Translations under genes and position numbers: made by a program | Shown here: positions 56,239 to 64,000 of the stretch, in pieces | How positions within the stretch are numbered: the stretch's first letter is position 1 | Layout of the letters: each line of letters starts with the position of its first letter | NCBI GenBank assembly: GCA_030549175.1 | Contig: JAUKUA010000001.1 | Coordinates: 1,612,001 to 1,676,000, forward strand | Length of the DNA stretch: 64,000 nt | DNA from: Lasiosphaeris hirsuta | Taxonomy: Eukaryota; Ascomycota; Sordariomycetes; Sordariales; Lasiosphaeriaceae | Reading direction: 5' to 3' | Notes under the pieces: model-generated | The model's database searches: none | Seen by the model: the letters and a program-made list of their open reading frames with translations, nothing else | Told to the model about the DNA's origin: nothing

Positions 56239-58154
56239 ATGGAATATTTACCTAGCGACTCGGCGATATCAGTTGCCTCAACCTCACAAAGTGTCCCTCG
56301 GCAGGAGAAACAGGGCCTGGCACTTGGCGGCATTGCCACATCGTCAGAGACAACTCCCCGACAAGTCTCACTTCCGCCCATTAAATCTCTATTAGGCAGG
56401 TCAGAGCCAGATGAGAAGGAGCATAACCCGATGGCGCCAGAAGCAATAATACTCCAGCCCGCTCCGCCCACAATAGCCGCCGCAGAGAACACCCCCTCCG
56501 AAGGCGGCATGCTCCATCCTCGCGACAGGAGCTTGAGTCTCTCCATCACCTCCTCCCCTTCCCCTCCCGTCTCCACCATGTCCCCCAGCCCCTTCTCCGA
56601 TATCAACTCGGCCTCGATCCGCGAGAGCCTCTCCCCGCCATACCTCCAGCAGGTCTGCACCCCTGAACGCGAGGTGGAAGCCGAGGGGGGGTAGTGCCAG
56701 AACCGGTGCCGGGGGCGGAAGAAGAGGACGAAGAGGACGAGATGCGCCGACGGGAGGAGGAACAGGCAGCCGTGGAGCAGGCCGAGGAGGGCAGCATCGT
56801 GGTGGACCGCGACGAGGTGCTCGGTGGCGGGTCAGACGCGGGGTACGAGTCGGACAACAATACGTCGGCGTCGACGTCGCTGGCCGAGAGTATGCGTGAT
56901 TATGTGTTTGAGAATGGGAGGAGGTATCATCGGTTTAGGGAGGGGCGGTATAATTTTCCGAACGATGATGTCGAGTAGGTCGATTTCTCTCCTGACAGAT
57001 GTGGAAGAAAAAAACTAATGATGGGGTAAAGGCAGCAGAGAGAGGATATGAAGCATGCCATGGTTAAGATGCTATGCGGTCAGCTCTCGTTTGCGCCGCT
57101 AGGGGTAAATCCGCAGGAGATGTTAGATATTGGGACGGGAACCGGGATATGGGCGATTGAGAGTGTGTGAACCGAGGCTTTCTTCCGATATGCTGACTAG
57201 GGCTAATCATTTTCTGACTTAGTGGGAGACATCTATGAGAGCGCCAACATCTTGGGCGTCGATTTAAGTCCCATCCAACCGGAGTGGGTACCACCGAATG
57301 TGCGGTTTATGGTGGACGATATCGAGTACGTGATGCGCCCCCAGCCGCCCGTCCTGTAACAGCATGGGACTTGTTACTAAGGGAGTGGTAAAATGTGTGA
57401 GAGACGCGACTAACTCGAATTATAGGAGCCCGTATGTGAAATTGTCCCTCCCCCCCCTTTGCTTGGATTGGTTCTGTGCCTTCTCAGGTTCCCCTTTGGA
57501 AGCGCCTCGATCCCGGACATTCGTTGACCGATGGTGACTTGTAGATGGCTGCACCCGAGGAACTTCTTCGACTACATTCACGCTCGCCACACTGTCATGG
57601 CAATTAAAGATTGGCCACGGTTAATGAGGCGGACTCTCGAGTACGTGTTCCCCTATCTTTCTCAGCCACCCACACTAAGGCGCCATGACTCTCCTAGACA
57701 CCTCCGTCCCGGCGGCTGGCTTGAGATTCAAGAAGTCTACCACTTCCCCATCTCACTCAACGGCACCATGGCCGCAGACAACCCTGTCGCGCAGTACTGG
57801 GCCCTCATAAACGAGGGCCTTGGGAACCTCGGCGTCAACTTCCATGGCGTTGTCGGCCTCGCAGAGATGATGCGCGAGTGTGGTTATATCAACGTCACGG
57901 AGCGGATACTGCAGATCCCCATCGGTACGTGGCCCAAGAACAAGGTGTTGAAGACGGCCGGGCTGTACTGGCGCACGATTCTGCTGGACGGGATCCAGGC
58001 GATTGCACTGGGCCCGTTGACCAGAGGGTGTGGGTGGTCGCGGGAGCAGGTTGAGCTGTTTCTGATACAGGTGAGGAGGGCATACCAGGAGAATTCGACT
58101 TTGATGTATATGCCGTTGCATATTATTTATGGGCAGAAGCCCATGAACTACTGA
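56239..58154 (+). CDS. LaeA-like SAM-dependent methyltransferase, frameshifted
   Basis: Exons 56239-56974, 57032-57162, 57223-57325, a 6-base microexon 57426-57431, 57545-57640 and 57698-58154 sum to 1529 bases, one short of a whole frame. A G7 run at 56685-56691 is followed directly by TAG; the continuing frame (PEPVPGAEEEDEEDE ...) is one base over, so one more base would give 509 aa. After a disordered N-terminus: SLAESMRDYVFENGRRYHRFREGRY and NDDVEQQRED, typical of the LaeA/TAM group. SAM motif I is MLDIGTGTGIWAIEMGD; acidic loop GVDLSPIQPEWVPPN; then FFDYIHARHTVMAIKDW and LRPGGWLEIQEV. Such proteins range from global regulators of secondary metabolism (LaeA) to small-molecule methyltransferases; which applies is open. 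The microexon supplies Ser-Pro before a conserved Trp; skipping it also keeps the frame. Confidence 0.83.
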
Positions 58155-59569
58155 GGGATTGTATAGTCTGCGATACTATTTTGTGTTTTGTGGGACGGGC
58201 GTGGCATCATGGGGTGGGCTTTTGCATAGCACCGGTTGGGATGGTTGAGAGCATTTGTTGACGAAAGCTGGGAGAATAGAGGGTGTCGTTTCGGGTTCAT
58301 TTTTTATGAGAGATGAAGGGAAAGTCACTGGCAGGTTCAAACGGCGGGATGAAGACTTGTTCGGACACAGCACGGGGCATTCAGCAGAGCTAAGAAGACA
58401 ATGTGTAGGAACAGCAGACGTTGTAAGTAAGCCGTTGAGGCTCAACTACGGTCCATTAAAAACCTCGAAGGATCCCAATCCTTAATGGCGGGCTGTGGTG
58501 CTGTATGTCAGCTGCATGAAACTCTGTTGGAGGAAAGTGTGGGAAGGAGCCGTGATTTGCGGAGATCTCATGGTGAATAGTGAATAGCCGCAATAGCAAT
58601 TGGCGCAAATAAGCGCTATTACTGCTTCCCTCAAAGGCAGTGCTCTTTTTCGGCTTACGTGCAGGGCGCCTTTGTTTGCATTCGCATCACCAACTGCTGC
58701 GGTGGTGGTGTTGTGGCTGCCACTGGCTGCGGTGACGCGGTGATGCCTCTGTCTCGCGTCTGAGGAGCGGTGGTGGGCAGGCCGTGCCGCTGATGCGCGT
58801 CTAGGAAGCTGCGAAAGCCAATCAGCAGCGGAGTCTCGAGCAGGACATAAGGGCACCGCTTTCCCTCGCTGTTCAATTGCCGTCAGGATGCGATACGAGT
58901 ACCCAGAAAGAAAAAAAAGTGCTTTGCAGTGGGCCGGAGACGGACAGGAAACGGAACGGACTTTCACGAACCCCAGACCCGACTGCCGTGCCCTTCTATC
59001 TTCCTTGTTGAGAAGAAGTCTGATAGCAGAAAACCATTCAGTGCAACGCTCGTAAACTTGCCGTCAGGATACAAGTACCTTGACGACAGCTGACTGTGCG
59101 TGAACTGGCAGCGCTACAGAAGCGGTACTACTGCTAGTACTAGTACGTAAGCACATAGTGGGATGTCATGCAGTCAGGTCCACCTAAGTTTGATGACCTA
59201 CTCGATTGTGGAGGAGCAACAGGCCCGGCCTGGGAAGCATGCGGGGCATGCCTCGCAGCCCACTAGTAACGCCGCCTCGCTTCCTCCTGTGACCTGCTTG
59301 AGCTATCCACACTCCGTCTCGTTGGGTGGGATGGGGGTTTCCCAAGATTCTTGCGCTTCAACCTATTCCTCGCGGCTCACTCGATGATTGCTCTGCCGTC
59401 GCACAAGCAAACACCAGGCAGAGTCTGCGATTGTTCCTCACACAGGTCCCGAGCCGAGCGATACCGGAACGCTCACTGGCTAACTCATTCCGAATCAGAA
59501 CGTCGGGTCGAGCAACAACTGGCGCTTCTTCGCTCGGTTGTGATTAGGGCACCCTGCTCAAAACCCCCT

Positions 59570-59581
59570 CCCCCCCCCCCC
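59570..59581. repeat. C12 homopolymer
   Basis: Twelve C in a row, just after a C5-T interruption. Confidence 0.85.
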
Positions 59582-60525
59582 GGCCTGGCTTTTTATTGAT
59601 TCTCGGCGTTCACTGACGAATTCGCTCAGGGTCCCAGGCTGGTTGACAGCGAGCTTGTCATTCGCCAAAGGCTTCACAGGCAAGGCCCAGAGCCCGGTTA
59701 GCGACCTTCTCTTCTGATAGCTGCCGCATTAGTCTGACCACCAAAGCACCACAAGCACCGGCATGGATCCCGCATGCAGAAAGAAGTCTGCAGGGAGACA
59801 GGCGGCCTTCAACCCCTTGCCGACTTCTGGGACCTTGGATGCTCCCCGCCAGAGAGAAAATGGAGGGTCCCCTCTTGATTTCGGGCTCTAGCAACCCACT
59901 ATACGCGCGATGCCGTGCTTTACGCTACGAATAAAGCCCTGTCTTTACCTCGTGTCTGGGATTGCTTCACCTGCCGCTTCCACTGTGCACACATTGCGAC
60001 ATATGAGCTGCCTTAGTTGATTTTCCTCTGCAAGCAAACAGCGGGGATATTTGTCCTTTATCTTTTTCGTTTCCACATCTCCGCACCTACCGTTCCTCGC
60101 TACCCCCTGCAGAGAAACCCCGAAAGGACCTCCTCCACTGTCTCTGCTCGACACCCAGCGGTCTGGTTTGACAGACTGCACTCTACCTCCCATTCGCCCA
60201 CACTACCCAGCCCGCTACCCTGTGTGCGACCACAGCGTCGACGTTACCACGGACTCGGACCGGCTTGGCTTGCTTTGGTTGCTGTGTTGAACCTCAAATT
60301 TTCGGACTGAGAGACGTGACTTACACGTCGCCCGCACAGCTATCACAGAGCGTCAAGGCCGCCGAGCGTCTGCCTATCTTCTCGGCCGAAACTGGTATCC
60401 TGTTGTTTGTCTCGCTGGTTTGCCATTACAGGTAATTTCTTCACCCTCTTGCATCGAGTTTCAGCTATATTCCTACATGACGCGTGGGTCTTCATCGTCT
60501 GATGTTTCGTTCACTCTCGCATATT

Positions 60526-60539
60526 GGGGGGGGGGGGGG
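60526..60539. repeat. G14 homopolymer
   Basis: Fourteen G in a row, about 310 bases upstream of the O-methyltransferase ATG. Confidence 0.85.
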
Positions 60540-60847
60540 CTGGGTTCAGCTCTTGGTGACATGCCGCCCCCCATCAAACTATGCCCCGTCTTCATCCACT
60601 CAGCCAGGCACGCACCGTCCTCACTTGCCAATTTCATCGCCAGCATGCTCCGCTCCCCCATCCTCGGCCCCGACAGCTAGGCCAGCTAACTTATTCAAGA
60701 TGCGAGCATAGCTTAAACACCTCGCCAGGTCATTCACTCGTCCCCCCCCTCCGTTATCCCACAAGGAGTATTTGTAGCTCAGTCCACCTCACCAGCCACC
60801 CACTTCTTTTTCCACAGCCACTCAATCAGCTGTAAATACTTGCCAGA

Positions 60848-62712
60848 ATGGGTAAACTAAGCGCCTGGCTGCACTCGAGCTCGTCAAGCGTGGATGCTGA
60901 GAAGAAGAAGAAGGCAAACCGTCGGTCTGTTTCTGCCCTTACATCGTCGACTTTCAGCCGCAAGGACCGCGAGACAAATGGGCATGGAACTCGACCATCC
61001 GTAGCGCCAGTTACAGTACCTGCTGCCGCTACGGAACCTGCCGCCGTTATGGAGTCGACATCGCGGATGGTCGCCCTGGCCCAAAAGATTACCAGAGAAA
61101 CTGAGAAGCTGGAGGCATATCTACAAGAGAACAACCTTCCCTCTCCTAGTTTTGACGTTGATGCGCCGGCCGATTTCCCTAAGCTGCCCGCAGGTATTTT
61201 GAAGAGCAGATTGGAGATTATTTTTGCTACGAAGGAGCTTGGTCTGCTTGCACAAGGCCCCCGGGAGTCCCTGAGATGGGGCGTCTGGGAGTTCCTTGAT
61301 GTTTTAGCACTCCAGATCATCAACCATTTCGGAATTGGTAGGTCTTTGCCGACGTGTTATGCTTGATACAAGGCAGCTAACAGTCTTCACAGCAAAGCTT
61401 TTCCCTCCGGGTCAGACGATTCCTCTCGCCGAGCTACAGGCCAAAACATCCCTGGATCCTATCAACCTTGCCCGCAGCATTCGTCTTGCCATGACCAAGG
61501 GCATCTTCAGCGAACCGAGCCCGGGAGTAATCGCGCACACGTCCGCATCCCGTGCCCTTGCTGAGGACGACGACTTGCAGGCCTGGATCGGCTTCAATGC
61601 CGAAGACATCTTTCCTGCCTCCGCTCATGTCCTCGAGTCGATCAAGACCCACCCCGAAGCTACCTCCCTGACACGCTCAGGCTTCTGCTTTGCCTTCGAC
61701 ACGGTTGACAAGGAGCCCATGTTTGTTACCTTTGGCAAGGATCCCATCCGGGCACGCCGCATGGGTAAAGCAATGGTCAGCCTCACCGGCGGCGAGGGCT
61801 ACGAAGTTTCGTACCTCGTCAACGTTGAAGGCGGTGGTTATGACTTCAACGAGGTCGATACCGCTGGGGGCACGTTTGTCGATGTGGGTGGCTCACATGG
61901 CTTCGTCTGTGTTGACTTGGCCAAGAAGTACAAGAACATGAAGTTTGTTGTGCAGGATCTCCCCAAGACAGTCGACAGCGCGCCGAAACCGATATGTGCC
62001 GACCCCGAGGTTGCGGAGCGCATCAGCCTTCAGGCGCACGACTTTTTTACTGAGCAGGTTACCAAGAACGCGGATGGTGCGTCTACTGAGCCAACCACTT
62101 GTGGAATGTCCTACTGACTGATTGTTACAGTATACTTCTTCCGGTGGATTATTCACAACTACTCAACTCCCTACGCAGTCAAGATTCTGAAGAACTTGAT
62201 TCCGGCCCTGAAGCCAGGTGCTCGCATCATTATCAACGACCACTGCCTCTTAGAGGCTGGTCAGGAGAACCCATGGGACGAGACCGTCATGCGCCGCATG
62301 GATGTCGTCATGTTGGCCCTGTTGAACGCCCAAGAGCGGACCGAGGCCGAGTTCAGGGGCCTATTCGAGGCTGCTAGCAAAGGATTCGTGTTCAAGGTGA
62401 GATACGCCCCCCTTTTCCACTTTGTCGGTACTGTTCGAGTTGAGAAGCAGGTCGGCTAACAGCCATGAAATACAGGGCGTCACAAGACCCAAGGGTTGCC
62501 GCATGAGTATTATCGAGGCGGTCTGGCAACCTGAACTTGTGGAGGAGGCGGCGCCAGCTGCTGTTGTGGCCAATGGCCATGTGACTGCGGTTCTCGACTA
62601 CGCCGCTCCTGCTGCTGGTCCCGTGATCGCAGAGCCCGTGGGTGATGCTGTCAAGGCTGCCCGGGCTGCCTTTGCATCAGCCGAGGAAGCCAAGGCCGGG
62701 GCCGCCAAGTAG
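60848..62712 (+). CDS. family-2 O-methyltransferase (AflP/StcP-like fold)
   Basis: Exons 60848-61337, 61393-62076, 62131-62396 and 62476-62712 give 1677 bases, 558 aa, unbroken. An N-terminal basic, Ser-rich stretch of about 70 residues precedes a winged-helix dimerisation domain (LAQKITRETEKLEAYL to about 280). The SAM site is FVDVGGSHGFVCVDLA (about 325), followed by FVVQDLP. The catalytic His sits at about 400 in FFRWIIHNYSTPYAVKIL, where the family has FxRxILHDW, so it should methylate a hydroxyl on an aromatic or polyketide-like substrate. The C-terminus has an unusual 60-residue Ala/Val/Pro-rich tail (AAPAAVVANG ... AGAAK). Related enzymes often sit in secondary-metabolite clusters, but here no PKS is closer than 35 kb. 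Confidence 0.92.
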
Positions 62713-63338
62713 ATAGCAGGGGTGACGCGCTCGGGTTAAGTAGGTAACCCGACGAGCAAGAAGATGGCGTTGTGAATCGTGGTTTTCCCTTTCGAGGGAG
62801 TTGGGTAGGAGCAAGAAAGCGCCGATGATGGCGCAAGATCTTAATTGCCTGTTTTTCTTTTCTACTTCGCTGCTCATATCCATACGATCTGATACCCCAA
62901 GCTGTTTTTGGGTGGCCATCTTGTTACAAACTTTATCAGAAGAGAACTTCATCCATTACCATACATGCAATATATTAACGTTACTGCTGGCCTCGAACTA
63001 TATCTAAGGCTCTTTGAAGTGGGTTGGGCCGAGTAGCTGGGGTTTCAGGGACTTGCTGAACATGAAAGACACCACCTCCCTTTATCAGTTCAGAGTACCC
63101 CTATCCCGCATGTCTGACCCCCTTCCAAGAGCGACTCCCAGCACGTACGAAGGGGATTTGCAGATCAAAGAGCGGCCCCTCTTCTTCCCTTTTACCAGGC
63201 CCATGGAGCGACCGAGTCATACGTCAACAAACAGCCAAAGGGGTGGATGATTCGCCGCAGTTAGTAAACAACATCACGCACCACGGCTCTCGGGGATAAA
63301 AGTGACAGCATCAAACAGCCTCCCAATCAACAAAGGAA
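62713..63338. other. intergenic region
   Basis: Downstream of the O-methyltransferase; no gene seen. AT-rich stretch near 62930-63000. Confidence 0.5.
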
Positions 63339-63409
63339 GTCCGCTGGCTCAATGGTAGAGCGTCTGACTACGAATCAGGGGGTTCCAGGTTTGAGAACTG
63401 GGTGGGTCG
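63339..63409 (+). tRNA. degenerate tRNA-Arg (anticodon ACG), probable pseudogene
   Basis: The 5' half is good: D-arm GCTC-AATGGTA-GAGC, anticodon stem TCTGA/TCAGG, loop CTACGAA with anticodon ACG. The 3' half is poor: the T-loop is TTTGAGA rather than TTCRANN, the T-stem has a mismatch, and the acceptor GTCCGCT pairs with GTGGGTC at only about four of seven positions. No T-run terminator follows. The mismatches look like accumulated point changes, so I think the gene is dead or a tRNA fragment. Confidence 0.6.
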
Positions 63410-64000
63410 ACGCATCACTCCTTGGACCATGTTCAGGTGGTGGAGCTAATGTAACATCTCAGCCATCCTTTTTGGCGATCCCCGGCCTCGTTGCGGGGAC
63501 ATGGCCGAGAAATAATGGGTACGTTAGATGTGATAAAAGTTTTGGGAATTCGTTTCACTCATGCATAGAGCTTTAGGTCCACCAAAGACCTCAATATGCA
63601 CAGAGCCGACATCTCTCGAATTGATCCCGTCACCAAACTACATCTTCTAGATCAAGGCCATATTGAACAAGCCTTTAGCCCTCGCGAGCTAAGATAAGCC
63701 GCCGCCACTGATACAAAAATCTACAGACTGTCCTTCTGCCACCTTGTGAAAAAAGCCAGGTACATGTCATGTTGAACTTGCCCCGCAAACCATTGAGAAT
63801 TATAGGCAAAAATCCCCGACTCCTGCTCCCTTTCGCAAAACTCATTCTCGTGAAAACATTGTCCATAACCATGATGTTTCCCATAACCCCGTGAAATCGT
63901 TGAACCGTGACCATGCCCATGTTCCCATAAAACCCAGAGTAGAGAGAAGTTCGCCGTCGCCATGCTTCGCAGAAGTTGTAACCCAAAAGAAAACCAAACC
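63410..64000. other. window end, no supported gene
   Basis: Open frames at 63675-63986 (-) are short and without recognisable features. A gene could begin outside the window. Confidence 0.45.

Larger units (their letters stand above)
58155..60847. other. intergenic region
   Basis: 2.7 kb between two plus-strand methyltransferase genes; no gene is supported. It contains a C12 run (59570-59581) and a G14 run (60526-60539) and pyrimidine-rich promoter-like DNA before 60848. Confidence 0.5.

Noticed and set aside
17280..62712. One large secondary-metabolite cluster joining the PKS, LaeA-like and O-methyltransferase genes
   Set aside because: Housekeeping genes (cnxH, RBM5-like, HAD, tRNA) lie between them and the distances are over 30 kb.
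1..64000. CRISPR arrays, bacterial operons or prophage
   Set aside because: No direct-repeat arrays or bacterial-type gene packing; introns and gene content are fungal.

Overview
This window looks like nuclear DNA from a filamentous ascomycete (Pezizomycotina). Most genes have short introns of about 50-70 bases with GT...AG ends and CTAAC/CTGAC-like branch sites. The gene families are typical of moulds: hybrid histidine kinase, highly reducing polyketide synthase, PTH11-type receptor, OPT transporter and LaeA-like methyltransferase. Gene style and moderate GC suggest a sordariomycete, but that placement is inference. I rebuilt exon structures by hand; wherever I give exon coordinates the summed coding length is a multiple of three, except where a frameshift is noted.

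Layout. 0.4-4.8 kb: hybrid histidine kinase (+). 6.9-7.5 kb: small Dabb-domain protein (+), facing a SRPBCC-domain gene (7.7-8.5 kb, -) that carries an in-frame stop. 10.7-12.7 kb: 14-TM-type MFS transporter (-) with a one-base frameshift in a C6/G6 run. 17.3-25.2 kb: a highly reducing PKS (+), ten exons, 2474 aa, intact. 26.9-28.5 kb: disordered protein (-). 31.1-32.5 kb: seven-TM rhodopsin-domain receptor (-). 37.2-39.5 kb: coiled-coil protein (+) with no visible ATG. 41.1-42.6 kb: CECR5-type HAD hydrolase (+). 43.1 kb: intron-containing tRNA-Pro(AGG). 47.1-49.7 kb: OPT oligopeptide transporter (+). 50.3-50.9 kb: molybdopterin synthase large subunit (-), divergent from an RBM5/10-like splicing factor (51.3-54.3 kb, +). 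56.2-58.2 kb: LaeA-like methyltransferase (+) with a frameshift in a G7 run. 60.8-62.7 kb: family-2 O-methyltransferase (+). 63.3 kb: degenerate tRNA-Arg(ACG).

The genes do not form one obvious pathway. The PKS has no tightly linked tailoring genes: it is bordered by a 4.6-kb gap and then the frameshifted MFS transporter upstream, and a disordered protein downstream. The two methyltransferases lie 31 and 36 kb from it, beyond housekeeping genes. Long stretches (12.7-17.3, 32.5-37.2, 43.2-47.0, 58.2-60.8 kb) have no gene I can support. Two diverged copies of one inverted-repeat (MITE-like) element lie in gaps at 9.4 and 30.5 kb. Both frameshifts fall in homopolymer G/C runs, which makes assembly error a serious alternative to gene decay. 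I did not find a convincing wholly new system; the most interesting items are the solitary PKS, the MITE pair and the homopolymer frameshifts.
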